A stretch of DNA of 64,000 nt from Sulfitobacter sp. CW3. GTDB taxonomy: Bacteria > Pseudomonadota > Alphaproteobacteria > Rhodobacterales > Rhodobacteraceae. Made by a program: the position numbers and the translations under genes. The DNA is taken from contig NZ_JAHXRL010000009.1 of NCBI RefSeq assembly GCF_019392245.1, positions 1 to 64,000 on the forward strand, written 5' to 3'. This document shows positions 25,470-33,720 of this stretch, in pieces; position 1 is the first letter of the stretch; every line of letters starts with the position of its first letter. The notes under the pieces are model-generated. The model was not told the DNA's origin, ran no database searches, and was given only the letters and a program-made list of their open reading frames with translations.

Positions 25470-25958
25470 TCACAGCCGGATCGACGCGGGGTTTGAGAGT
25501 TTTCCACGCGCGAAATCATAAGACGTAGCGAGGATTTTCAATGCTGTTTCGATCTCGGCTGTGTCCCGCGCGGCGAACACCATGACGGCGGTTGCGGGGA
25601 TCATGCCTGAGGCCGCCATCGGGTGCGGCTCGCCCCATCCTTTAGCGAACAGTTCAAGCGTACATTCGATTGGCAGCATCAGATGCATGGAGCCGTCATA
25701 ATGCGGATGCACATGGGCAAACTCATTTCCCACCATAAAAGATTCTTGACAGCCGTGGGCATGATCATGTGCCAGCCAAAGAGCTTCGGCTCCGGGGACA
25801 GAGATAATGCTGGGGCGACGCTCGACAAAGGGAAAATCAAATGCGCGCTCTTTGAGCTTTTGATAGGTACTGGCATCGGGGTTTTGGCTTACCTGCTCGT
25901 GAGGCGCGCAATCGGTAGTCTCTGGTCGCGGGCCGATGCGGGGCGTCAGTTCAAACAT
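25470..25958 (-). CDS. DUF5519/luciferase-domain-like small protein
   Basis: A 162-residue protein whose core VGNEFAHVHPHYDGSMHLMLP resembles the DUF5519 'luciferase domain' proteins, where conserved histidines sit in an HPxxDGSxHL stretch. No signal peptide or membrane segment is visible. It is the last gene of a minus-strand group after the flavin-dependent oxidoreductase (24-base gap), so it is probably co-transcribed. Its reaction is unknown. The 250 bases between it and the acyl-CoA dehydrogenase end at 25217 contain no gene that can be supported. Confidence 0.7.
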   Translation of the reverse strand: MFELTPRIGPRPETTDCAPHEQVSQNPDASTYQKLKERAFDFPFVERRPSIISVPGAEALWLAHDHAHGCQESFMVGNEFAHVHPHYDGSMHLMLPIECTLELFAKGWGEPHPMAASGMIPATAVMVFAARDTAEIETALKILATSYDFARGKLSNPASIRL

Positions 25959-25982
25959 TTCCAGCCTTTCTGGTTTATATGG

Positions 25983-27014
25983 TTAGGACCCCAGAGCCTT
26001 GCGGACGTCCGGTGCAACGCGGGTTCCCAGGATCTCGATCGCGTTCATCAGGGATTTTTGATCGAGCCGCCCGATCGCCATCTGAATGGTAATCCGTGTA
26101 AAGCCGAAGATTTCATGATGGGCGAGGATCTTGTCGGTCAGTTCTGCGGGGCCGCCCACGAACAACGCGCCGCTGGGGCCGCTCATGGTATCAAACTGTT
26201 CACGGGTTGCCGGGGGCCATCCGCGTTCTGCGCCAAGTCGGGTCATGACCTCGTTATGCGGGCCACTGTAAATGTCGCGGGCGGCTTGACTGGTTTCGGC
26301 CACAAACCCATGCACATTCAGTGAGGTTTCAAAGATGGCCGGGTCGTGCCCGGCCTTGGTGGCGGCAGAGCGGTAAAGATCGAACAAAGGCGCAAACCGC
26401 ACAGGTTCCCCGCCAATTATACCAAGCGCAAGAGGCAGGCCAAGTGTGCCGGCCCGCACCGCCGATTGTGGGGTTCCCCCGATACCCAGCCAGATCGGCA
26501 GCTTGTCCTGATAGGGACGTGGATAGACGCCCTGATGATCGACCGCAGGCAAATGTTTTGTGCCAGGCCAACTTATGTGTTCGGCTTCGTTCACCATCAT
26601 CAAAAGCTGGAGTTTTTCAGCAAAAAGGCCGTCGTAGTCATCCAGCGCATGACCAAACAGCGGAAAGGATTCAACAAAGGCACCGCGCCCGACCATGATC
26701 TCGGCGCGCCCCTGGGTCAGGTTGTCCAGCGTCGAAAACTGTTGGAAGACGCGGATCGGATCATCGGAACTAAGCACAGTGACGGCGCTGGAAAGGCGGA
26801 TGTTTTTGGTTTGTGTAGCCGCCGCTGCCAGCGCTACAGCAGGATTTGAAACTGCATAGTCGGGGCGGTGATGTTCGCCAACGCCGAACCAATCCAGCCC
26901 GACCTGATCGGCCAGCACGATTTCCTCAACCAGATTGCGCAGCCTTTGGGAAGGGCTGACGCTGCCAGCTTGATCGGCGCCCGACTCTGCGAATGTGTAT
27001 ATGCCTATTTGCAC
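25983..27014 (-). CDS. LLM-class flavin-dependent (luciferase-like) oxidoreductase
   Basis: The 343-residue protein is a bacterial luciferase-like barrel. It has GLDWFGVGEHHRPDYAVSNP, a typical GEHH motif, IRLSSAVTVLSSDDPIRVFQ, GRAEIMVGRGAFVESFPLFG and KLPIWLGIGGTPQSAVRAG. It probably uses FMN or F420-like flavin with NAD(P)H to oxidise or reduce an organic substrate; no partner reductase is adjacent. It lies downstream of the glutathione transferase gene, separated by a 9-base-pair hairpin (27033-27057), and upstream of the DUF5519 gene. Confidence 0.88.
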   Translation of the reverse strand: MQIGIYTFAESGADQAGSVSPSQRLRNLVEEIVLADQVGLDWFGVGEHHRPDYAVSNPAVALAAAATQTKNIRLSSAVTVLSSDDPIRVFQQFSTLDNLTQGRAEIMVGRGAFVESFPLFGHALDDYDGLFAEKLQLLMMVNEAEHISWPGTKHLPAVDHQGVYPRPYQDKLPIWLGIGGTPQSAVRAGTLGLPLALGIIGGEPVRFAPLFDLYRSAATKAGHDPAIFETSLNVHGFVAETSQAARDIYSGPHNEVMTRLGAERGWPPATREQFDTMSGPSGALFVGGPAELTDKILAHHEIFGFTRITIQMAIGRLDQKSLMNAIEILGTRVAPDVRKALGS

Positions 27015-27032
27015 GATATGGCCTTCTTTGGG

Positions 27033-27057
27033 GCGGGGGCGAATACCTCGCCCCCGC
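27033..27057. other. Intercistronic hairpin without U-tract
   Basis: GCGGGGGCG and CGCCCCCGC form a perfect nine-base-pair stem around a seven-base loop between the glutathione transferase stop and the oxidoreductase start. Neither strand has a T-run after it, so it is more likely an mRNA-stability or partial-termination element than a true terminator. Confidence 0.6.
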
Positions 27058-27074
27058 AGATATTTCCGTGGATT

Positions 27075-27713
27075 CTAAACGCCAAATAGGGCCCGAACAG
27101 GTGCAAACGCCTCCTTCCACGAAGCGCGCGCCTCAAGCCGTTCGATCCAGGCCGCGACGTTCGGGAGATCGTCAAGCGAGATATCAGACTGCACACGGTA
27201 CATGAATGTCGAGGCCAGCGCGAAATCCGCAACGCTAAGATCGCCCGCGATCCAATCCTTGCCCGCAAGGCCGAATTCCAGCACTGCTAGGAACTGATCT
27301 ACGTTCTTCAACTCGGCGTCTATGACGCTTTGATCCGCCTCTCCCATGCCGAACTTCGCTTTCAGGAACCGCTCGAACGACAACTTTTGAATTGCCGGAC
27401 CAAGGTGAATTGTCTGCCAGTAAAGCCACTGATCCACCGTTGCCCGGGCCTTTGGGTCGTCAGGATAAAGACCGCGCTCGGGTTTCTTGCTTGCCAGATA
27501 GGAATTGATGGCGCGGGATTCCCATATCACGAAATCGCCGTCTGCCAGCACCGGCACCTTGGCATTGGGATTCATCGACAGGAATTCCACGCTGCGGTTG
27601 TCGCCGCCGCGTATGTCGACCTCGATGATCTCAAGATCGATCCCCAGTTCCAGGGCAACCGCCCGCACCCGAAGGGCGTTGGGCGAGAAATTGGCGTTGT
27701 AAAGCTTCATCAT
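27075..27713 (-). CDS. Glutathione S-transferase family protein
   Basis: From ATG 27713 the protein has 212 residues and begins MMKLYNANFSPNALRVRAVA, a thioredoxin-fold N-terminus with the catalytic Ser/Asn region. NPNAKVPVLADGDFVIWESRAI carries the cis-Pro and the Glu-Ser glutathione-binding pair. The C-terminal helical domain has GDLSVADFALASTF, the N-capping box motif. It probably conjugates or reduces electrophiles with glutathione. AAGGAA before the start and the 7-base gap from the upstream NmrA-like gene suggest co-transcription. Confidence 0.9.
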   Translation of the reverse strand: MMKLYNANFSPNALRVRAVALELGIDLEIIEVDIRGGDNRSVEFLSMNPNAKVPVLADGDFVIWESRAINSYLASKKPERGLYPDDPKARATVDQWLYWQTIHLGPAIQKLSFERFLKAKFGMGEADQSVIDAELKNVDQFLAVLEFGLAGKDWIAGDLSVADFALASTFMYRVQSDISLDDLPNVAAWIERLEARASWKEAFAPVRALFGV

Positions 27714-27720
27714 GGTTTCC

Positions 27721-28620
27721 TTATTGCGCCGGTGGGGTGAGCAGGGCCGCCTTGTTGGCAATCAGGAAATCACGCGCCGACTGGCCGGCCTGTCCGGTCA
27801 GTTTTTCCAGATCACCCGTTGCAACACTCAGATAGTCCTTGGCCATCGCCTCGTCGAAGGACGCAAAAACCTTTGCCATGAACTCTGGCAAGCCAGCGCC
27901 GATCATTGCCTGGACCAGATCGTCGGTTGAGATCGGGATATAGGGGATATCCTTGCCCGAGATTTCCGACAGGAAGGCCGCGATGTCGCTTTGGGAAAGC
28001 GCCGCGGGGCCGGTGATGTCCAAAACGCTTGAACCGGTTTCCTGCATCAGGGCCGCTGCAGCGGCGCGGGCGCAATCGGCGCGAGTAACATAGCCGGTTT
28101 TCCCCTCAGCAGCAGCGGCGAAGTGTTGCCCCATTCCAATGCTTTGCCCACCACCCATCAGCACCAGATCGGTGTAAAGGTTGTTGCGCAGGATGGTATA
28201 GTCGACACTGGTGTCCTTGATTAGCGCTTCGGTGTCGCTGTGATCTTTGGCGAACGTGATCGGGCTTTCCTCAACCGGGTTTGTCAATGACGTATAAACG
28301 ATATGTGTGATCCCTTCCTTCGTCGCGGCTGCAACGGCGTTTTTATGCGCTGCCAGTCGCTTGCCTGGTTCCAGATCGTCGGTCGAAATGATCAGCAGAC
28401 GCTTGCCACCCGCAAAAGCCGCGCTCAACGATGCGGGGTCGTTGAAATCACCCTTACGGGCCTCGATGCCCTTGTCAGCCAGATCGGCCAGCTTTTCCGG
28501 CGAACGCGAAACGGCGATGATCGGACCGGCACCGGCCGCAATCAGATTGTCGATGACCTGTCGGCCAAGCTGGCCGGATGCACCGGTGACGATGAAAGGG
28601 CCGTTTTGAATGTTTGTCAT
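27721..28620 (-). CDS. NmrA-like SDR family NAD(P)-dependent oxidoreductase (QorB-like)
   Basis: A 299-residue protein starting MTNIQNGPFIVTGASGQLGR, with a GxxGxxG loop, AVSRSPEKLADLADKG, STDDLEPGKRLAAHKNA and YTSLTNPVEESPITFAKDH. It resembles QorB-type quinone oxidoreductases and NmrA redox sensors. It is between an extradiol-dioxygenase-like gene and a glutathione transferase gene, a combination often placed under HxlR-family control for quinone or electrophile stress. It is only distantly similar to the NmrA-like protein at 9560-10414. The start at 28620 is supported by GAGGAA upstream. Confidence 0.88.
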   Translation of the reverse strand: MTNIQNGPFIVTGASGQLGRQVIDNLIAAGAGPIIAVSRSPEKLADLADKGIEARKGDFNDPASLSAAFAGGKRLLIISTDDLEPGKRLAAHKNAVAAATKEGITHIVYTSLTNPVEESPITFAKDHSDTEALIKDTSVDYTILRNNLYTDLVLMGGGQSIGMGQHFAAAAEGKTGYVTRADCARAAAAALMQETGSSVLDITGPAALSQSDIAAFLSEISGKDIPYIPISTDDLVQAMIGAGLPEFMAKVFASFDEAMAKDYLSVATGDLEKLTGQAGQSARDFLIANKAALLTPPAQ

Positions 28621-28675
28621 TGGGTATTCCTCGATTTTTCGGGTTGGATTTGGATGTTCAAGCGTCTGATGGGAT

Positions 28676-29488
28676 TCAGCCAAAGGTAAACGCGCTTTCG
28701 ACTGCTCCGAGCACGTGATCCTCCAGCGTTTTCACGCCTTTGTCGGCAAGGGCGGCCCCCGCGACAACATGCAGCGGAATCAGATGTTCTTCGCGCGGGT
28801 TGGCATCGCGGGCACCAGGGGCGGCGTCCCACTGAGCCAGCATTTGATCACGCTCTGCTGGATCGGTGCGGGTGGCCGTATCGCTTAGCCAGCGGTCAAA
28901 TTCCTGCCCGTTCACGGCATCGGTGACACCACCCCGCATCGCACGCATCATTTTTTGCATGTTGTGATAGGTGTTGCCCGAACCAATGATCAGCACACCT
29001 TCGTCGCGCAACGGCGCCAGTGCCCGCCCGACCGCAATATGCGCAGTTGGGTCAAGATCGCTGCGCAGGCTAAGCTGCACACAGGGAATGTCTGCCTGCG
29101 GAAAGGCCACCTTGAGCGGAATGAACACGCCGTGATCGTAACCGCGCGCCTCATCAACGGGGCAGGGGAACCCGGCCGCCTCGACAAGCGTCTGCACCCT
29201 GTCGGACAGCGCGGGGTCGCCAGGCGCGGGCCAAGTCAGTTCGTAGGTGTGAGGTGGAAACCCGTTATAATCGAACAACAGCGACGGGGCCGGGTTTTTC
29301 TGCACTGTGAACTGCTGCTCTTCCCAATGGCCTGAAATCACCAGCAACGCCTTGGGGGCATCCGGCAATGTTGCCGGTAAATCCGCAAGGAACTCGCGCT
29401 GTCGGTTCCAGGTTTCTGGCGGGTCCCAGTCCATGAAGAAACATGGGCCTCCACCGTGTGGAATGAACATCGTCGGCATCCGGGGCAT
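28676..29488 (-). CDS. Class III extradiol dioxygenase family (LigB/YgiD-like) protein
   Basis: A protein of about 270 residues with the DODA/YgiD signature. The metal-binding histidines are in FIPHGGGPCFF near the N-terminus, in ISGHWEEQQF, in GYDHGVFIPL and in EEHLIPLHVVAG near the C-terminus. Relatives such as E. coli YgiD cleave catechol-type rings (DOPA 4,5-dioxygenase) with iron or zinc. ATG 29488 has AAAGG nine bases upstream; an in-frame ATG at 29497 directly abuts that box and is less likely. It is the first gene of the minus-strand redox cluster and diverges from the HxlR regulator. Confidence 0.87.
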   Translation of the reverse strand: MPRMPTMFIPHGGGPCFFMDWDPPETWNRQREFLADLPATLPDAPKALLVISGHWEEQQFTVQKNPAPSLLFDYNGFPPHTYELTWPAPGDPALSDRVQTLVEAAGFPCPVDEARGYDHGVFIPLKVAFPQADIPCVQLSLRSDLDPTAHIAVGRALAPLRDEGVLIIGSGNTYHNMQKMMRAMRGGVTDAVNGQEFDRWLSDTATRTDPAERDQMLAQWDAAPGARDANPREEHLIPLHVVAGAALADKGVKTLEDHVLGAVESAFTFG

Positions 29489-29642
29489 GTACTGCATCCT
29501 TTCGTCTTTATTGCGAGCGAAGCCTGACGATCCAGCCCGCCCATGCTTGCTAGGTTTTTCTTTTCACTCTAGTATTATAAAGCGCCTTAGTTTTTAAAGG
29601 GAAGTAGGCACGTAAAGGTAACTACCCTTGGAGAAACTCAAA

Positions 29643-29996
29643 ATGAAACAGAAAATACCGCCCGCATGTCCCATGGACTCCATTTTGCGCCTGCTGATGG
29701 GGCCGTGGACAACTTATATTCTTTGGGTCCTAAACGATGTTGGGCCACAGCGGTTTGGGGCGCTGAAACGGGCAGTGCCGGGAATTTCAACCCGTGTGCT
29801 GACGGAGCGGTTGCGAATGTTGCAGGCGGCCGGAGTGATCTGGCGCGATCAGACTCAAACGATCCCACCCGCGGTTACCTATGGTCTGACTGAGCGAGGT
29901 GACGATCTGCGCCAAGTGCTCGAATCCTTAGGTGAAATTGCGCAACGGTGGCAATCTGAAGGGGCGTTTGAAACGGGTAATGTTGCTGCAGAATGA
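29643..29996 (+). CDS. HxlR-family transcriptional regulator
   Basis: A 117-residue winged-helix protein with the HxlR hallmark cysteine near the N-terminus (PPACPMDSILRLLMGPWTTY). RFGALKRAVPGISTRVLTER is the recognition region and YGLTERGDDLRQVL the wing/dimer part. HxlR/QsrR/YodB-type proteins sense quinones, diamide or aldehydes by thiol modification. ATG 29643 has GGAGA eight bases upstream; a TTG at 29628 is in frame but inside that region. It faces the minus-strand dioxygenase-NmrA-GST group across 150 bases, so it probably regulates that group and itself. Confidence 0.88.
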   Translation: MKQKIPPACPMDSILRLLMGPWTTYILWVLNDVGPQRFGALKRAVPGISTRVLTERLRMLQAAGVIWRDQTQTIPPAVTYGLTERGDDLRQVLESLGEIAQRWQSEGAFETGNVAAE

Positions 29997-30206
29997 TCAA
30001 TTCAACGATGTGGTGGTCCACATAATTTTTATCTGCTACCGCGAAATCTGCCAATTTGAGCCAATATTATTTGCTTAATATCCAGCTTGCTACGCTATAT
30101 TTAACATAAGACTGATTATGCGTCTTTTATCAATAATATATTTAGAGTTGCAATAATATACTAATGAAGTCATGCTGCTTGCACCCTACTCGATAGGATG
30201 CTTCAC

Positions 30207-30953
30207 ATGCTTCGCAGATTTCGAAAATACTCAATTGTCGCCGTACTTGCACTTGTTGGTTCGTCCGTAGGCCTTGCCAATCGTGTGCAGGCTCAAACTT
30301 ATCAGATCGATTGCGCAATTTTGCTGTGCCTCTCTGGCGGCTGGCCAGCGTCAGTTCCATGTGCCCGTGCACGCGCTGAATTCATCCGCCGGATCACGCC
30401 TTGGCCCGTTGAGCCGCCATTGCAGATTTGGCGGTGCCCAATGGGCGCATCCTATGATCCAGATGCCCCGTCAGATAATCGAAGTCGTTTCTACGATATC
30501 ATGTTCACTAGTCAGGATCGCCCGCGACCACTTCTGTCGCCAGCAACCGAACCTCTGCCTTCTGAAAATGCCGTTTTCGACATTGCCGGACCAAAGCCTC
30601 ATCTGCTTCCGGAAGGATTTGCGCTCCATTTGGTCCAAGACCGCGCCGACATCGACATCAGCGGCCCCCAATTCAACTTTGTACGCTCAATCCGCGTTTA
30701 CGATGTCCGATATGCACGCCAAAACGAGTCCGGCCGCGACGGAGACTGCAACCGATCTGCTACCATTTACCTCGGCACCTATGGAACCCAAGGTGATTTT
30801 TCATGGGCTCGGTCTGCTCCAACGGCACTGCCTGAGGCACATACTGGCCTTGAACGATGGGGATACAATTGCCCGAGCATTTTCCATCGCTCGGTCTTCG
30901 TTGATTGGCGTGATTACGAAGGAAACTACGGCTTCGAACAGGTCAATTACTGA
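30207..30953 (+). CDS. Secreted protein of unknown function
   Basis: I do not recognise a characterised family. The N-terminus MLRRFRKYSIVAVLALVGSS followed by VGLANRVQAQT is a typical Sec signal peptide with a cleavage site near AQA. The mature part has several cysteines (IDCAILLCLSGGWPASVPCA, WRCPMG, DCNRS, NCPS) that could form disulfides, and a charged YDVRYARQNESGRDGDC stretch. The start is uncertain: ATG at 30198 is in frame, but the AGGA at 30195 fits 30207 better. It stands alone between the redox cluster and the CBASS genes. The 200 bases before it are A+T-rich and the 270 bases after it (30954-31222) show no gene. It could be a remnant of a transfer element. Confidence 0.65.
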   Translation: MLRRFRKYSIVAVLALVGSSVGLANRVQAQTYQIDCAILLCLSGGWPASVPCARARAEFIRRITPWPVEPPLQIWRCPMGASYDPDAPSDNRSRFYDIMFTSQDRPRPLLSPATEPLPSENAVFDIAGPKPHLLPEGFALHLVQDRADIDISGPQFNFVRSIRVYDVRYARQNESGRDGDCNRSATIYLGTYGTQGDFSWARSAPTALPEAHTGLERWGYNCPSIFHRSVFVDWRDYEGNYGFEQVNY

Positions 30954-31222
30954 CGGTTTGTAAGGTTTCTTATCTAATATTTTGGATCTGACCTCATCAG
31001 ACGCCAGCCCCTCGGTCTATCGGTAACGATAACTAGGAATTATGGTGACCAGTCGCATATCGTAACTTACGAAAACCCGACAAAGTATACCTTCAGCTAC
31101 GGCTAGAACAAAAAGTGAAAACATCTACGCCTTCGGATTGAAAATTTGCGCAGAGTGGGGTACATCTTGGGGTCCTGCGGCCCCGACTCACAATATGGGC
31201 CGAAAATCATGAGGTCTCTACC

Positions 31223-31858
31223 TTGGCTGAACATGAGTACTCCGTTGTCGGTCACAGCCGATCCAAAATTGGGATGTGGATATCCTTTGCAGCTGGCCTG
31301 ATCGCGGGCGGGCTAGTCGTCGGTGTCGGCCTGCTGCTTGCATTGGCAGAAGATCGTGGTCTGATAGATGTGCCTGAAATTGTCTTCTGGCCATTGACTG
31401 GGGCTGCTGTTTTCGGTGCTCTTTTCTTGCTTTTTGACCGATCTGGATGGCGTTGGAAGGGTGTCCGTTCGGTGGTTGGCATTCCCGACATATCAGGATC
31501 ATGGGATCTAGAAGGCAAATCGTATGACCAGGATAACGAACCTCAATGGGACTGGGCGGGAAAGATCGAGATCACACAGCGCTATGAGCGAATATTCGTT
31601 TGGCTAAAGACAGCGCAAAGCCAGTCTCATAGCGTTTCAGCGGCCATCCTGCCCGAAGGTCGCGCTGGATTCAGACTAATCTATAGCTACCGCAATAAAC
31701 CAAAACCAGGTGAGGCGGAGCTTCAGGCACACATAGGTCACTGCGACCTGTTGTTCGCACCTGATCTCCAAACGGCTGAGGGATCGTATTTCAACGGCGG
31801 CGGCCGCTTCACGCATGGAACTATGAATTTGAAAAGGAGAGCGCCGGATGCCGCGTGA
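31223..31858 (+). CDS. cap15: Cap15-type CBASS effector: two-helix membrane protein with cyclic-nucleotide beta-barrel
   Basis: The 211-residue protein has two N-terminal membrane segments (about residues 17-41 and 53-71). A soluble domain starting VGIPDISGSWDLEGKSYD follows and contains HSVSAAILPEGRAGFRLIYSY, RNKPKPGEAELQAHIGHCDL and EGSYFNGGGRFTHGTMNLKRR. This layout and these motifs match Cap15, whose compact beta-barrel binds a cyclic oligonucleotide and then oligomerises to disrupt the inner membrane during phage infection. The start is TTG at 31223 with GAGG nine bases upstream; a nearby ATG (31233) is out of frame. It overlaps the CD-NTase gene by 11 bases, so the effector and its signal synthase are coupled. 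Confidence 0.85.
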   Translation: MAEHEYSVVGHSRSKIGMWISFAAGLIAGGLVVGVGLLLALAEDRGLIDVPEIVFWPLTGAAVFGALFLLFDRSGWRWKGVRSVVGIPDISGSWDLEGKSYDQDNEPQWDWAGKIEITQRYERIFVWLKTAQSQSHSVSAAILPEGRAGFRLIYSYRNKPKPGEAELQAHIGHCDLLFAPDLQTAEGSYFNGGGRFTHGTMNLKRRAPDAA

Positions 31859-32960
31859 TTTTGACGAACGACTTTCGCGGCTCCGTTCGCGCCGAATGGA
31901 TGACAATAACACCGTCCTAATGTCTGCCGGGCATGGCGAAGCCTATGAGAAGAGAACGGCCAACAAGGCAACGAAGTATGCTTTAGGATCGATGCAGGAG
32001 GTCGATCCACGGTCCACGCAGATTTCGCATGAAGAAGCAGAGAAAGTTGAACGGAACCTAAGTGAAGGGCTTCGCGATGAGCATCTCTATCCGGAATTCA
32101 AACTTCAAGGTTCCGTCCCGCTTAATGTCCATATCCGAGGTGCCAGCGACGTTGATCTTCTTGTAATGGAAGGGCGTTGTTTGCGTGTGAGCCCGTGCGT
32201 AAGCAGTCTGAAATCCTACGTCGATTTCTCAGGAAATGTGAAAGACACCGTTTTAGACCTGCGGCGCAAATCAGAAATTGTCCTAGATCGACGCTTCTGG
32301 GGTGCGACTGTCGATAAAACACCCGCGAAATCCATTGCACTCAGCGATGGCGGTTTCAGACGTAAAGTAGATGTCGTTCCAGCTAACTGGCTTGACTCGG
32401 CAGACTATCAGCGGTCTCTTGATGAAGCGTCTCGCGGCGTAGAAATCGTCAACAAATACACTCTGGAGCATATTGAAAATTATCCATTTCGGTACATTGC
32501 TGAAATTGAGGCAAAGGCGGGATTAACGAACGACGGAGCGCGTATGGGTATCAGGTTGGCCAAGAACCTCAAAAACGACTCTGATGCCGACATCGAGCTG
32601 AGCAGCTACGATATCGGTAGCCTGATCTACCATTGCCCCAGCCATTATATTACCCACCAAGTAGCGCGCGATCTGATGGTACTGTCAGGTGTTGAACGCT
32701 GGCTTGATGAATTAAGCAAAGATCGTAGTACGGCGATTGCTCTCATGACCCCGGACAAGACCCGCAGGATTCTCGATGAGGACGCAAAGTGGACAGGGCT
32801 GCTTCGTCTAGCCAGCGATGTCACAGACTTAGCAAAAGCTGTCGAGAAGGAACTCGTCGGACCCTACTATTTCGACCATTCAGACAGAGAGACTATCCGG
32901 AAGCATCTTAACGAGAATGCCATCCCGCTTGCACCAGAATTTGTGGGTTCGAGATTTTGA
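31848..32960 (+). CDS. CBASS CD-NTase (cyclic oligonucleotide synthase)
   Basis: A 370-residue nucleotidyltransferase of the cGAS/DncV-like fold. The active site is Gly88-Ser89 in LQGSVPLNVHIRGAS, Asp101 and Asp103 in DVDLLV, and a third Asp175 in RRKVDVVPANW, the full metal triad. The C-terminal part is helical (GMRLA..., DDIGSLIYHCPSHYI-like region) as expected for the OAS-type cap. It should make a cyclic di- or trinucleotide on phage infection to activate the Cap15-like protein encoded directly upstream. AGGAGAG seven bases before the ATG supports the start. The clade and nucleotide product cannot be fixed from inspection. Confidence 0.87.
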   Translation: MPRDFDERLSRLRSRRMDDNNTVLMSAGHGEAYEKRTANKATKYALGSMQEVDPRSTQISHEEAEKVERNLSEGLRDEHLYPEFKLQGSVPLNVHIRGASDVDLLVMEGRCLRVSPCVSSLKSYVDFSGNVKDTVLDLRRKSEIVLDRRFWGATVDKTPAKSIALSDGGFRRKVDVVPANWLDSADYQRSLDEASRGVEIVNKYTLEHIENYPFRYIAEIEAKAGLTNDGARMGIRLAKNLKNDSDADIELSSYDIGSLIYHCPSHYITHQVARDLMVLSGVERWLDELSKDRSTAIALMTPDKTRRILDEDAKWTGLLRLASDVTDLAKAVEKELVGPYYFDHSDRETIRKHLNENAIPLAPEFVGSRF

Positions 32961-32987
32961 TAAGGTGAAATAGACAGGAGCTTCTGC

Positions 32988-33650
32988 TTGCCACAAAAAT
33001 CAAAGACAGATTTTCTACGGGGCGTTCGCGAATTCAACCCAAGTGCGTATGGAAAGCCGGGTACAGCGCAGGAAGTGGCACGCTTGAAAGCCAAAATTGA
33101 TGACTATGATGCACAATCTGGAGGAACCTGGAACTACGATAGCCTATACTCGACGTGCATATCCTATCTAAAAGGCATTCCTCACGAGCAGGCTGAGAAA
33201 TTTCTGGAGTCTCTTGATGGTCCCGGCGAGGCCAAAGCAAAGCTGTCGATTTTCAATGCGCTGTGCAAGTCAATACCTTTTGATCGAGCGCAACATGTTA
33301 AAGATGGTCGCAAGACGGTTTCTTTCGGTAAACGACAGGCAACTATCGCACCAGATTTTAGCTATAAGACAGATAAAGGCGTGTTTTGTGTTTTCGTCTA
33401 TCCCTATAAACAACCAGCCCTTAAGCAAAACCAGCGGATGGCGATAGTCAGCACACTTGCGTCGCCACCTCATTCCGAGCCACACTTTCTCCAACTTGTC
33501 GAATATTCCGAGGTAGCGGGACAGCGTCGCGTCGCGATTGAAACGTTTGAGTTTTCTTACCGAAGCCTAGGCGACGACTTCTTACTGCACATGTCTGGTT
33601 TTTACGAAGTTCTGGATACTTCTTCGGGCACAGGCGACCTCTTCGGCTGA
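32988..33650 (+). CDS. Unrecognised third gene of the CBASS operon
   Basis: A 220-residue soluble protein that I do not recognise. It starts with TTG at 32988 (AGGAG seven bases upstream) 27 bases after the CD-NTase stop, on the same strand. The N-terminal half is helical and charged, starting MPQKSKTDFLRGVREFNPSA. The C-terminal half looks beta-rich (VSFGKRQATIAPDFSYKTDK, GVFCVFVYPYKQPALKQNQR, FLQLVEYSEVAGQRRVAIETF) and ends TGDLFG. It has no motifs of E1/E2, JAB, HORMA/Trip13, or of OGG- or TGT-like CBASS accessory proteins. It has no membrane segment. Position suggests a regulator or accessory factor of the CBASS system, or a separate defence gene. Confidence 0.75.
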   Translation: MPQKSKTDFLRGVREFNPSAYGKPGTAQEVARLKAKIDDYDAQSGGTWNYDSLYSTCISYLKGIPHEQAEKFLESLDGPGEAKAKLSIFNALCKSIPFDRAQHVKDGRKTVSFGKRQATIAPDFSYKTDKGVFCVFVYPYKQPALKQNQRMAIVSTLASPPHSEPHFLQLVEYSEVAGQRRVAIETFEFSYRSLGDDFLLHMSGFYEVLDTSSGTGDLFG

Positions 33651-33720
33651 TAGTGTTGAACTCTGCTTTCCTGTTTCCATACCAGTTTGCAAGAGTAAAT
33701 CCGGGGCCTACTCAAACCTG

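Noticed and set aside
25244..25519. A 91-codon minus-strand frame after the DUF5519 gene
   Set aside because: No motif or ribosome site, and it overlaps the end of the DUF5519 gene in another frame; possible remnant only.
30954..31222. GGGG-TCCTGCGG-CCCC near 31170 as a terminator
   Set aside because: The stem is short and has no T-run on either strand.
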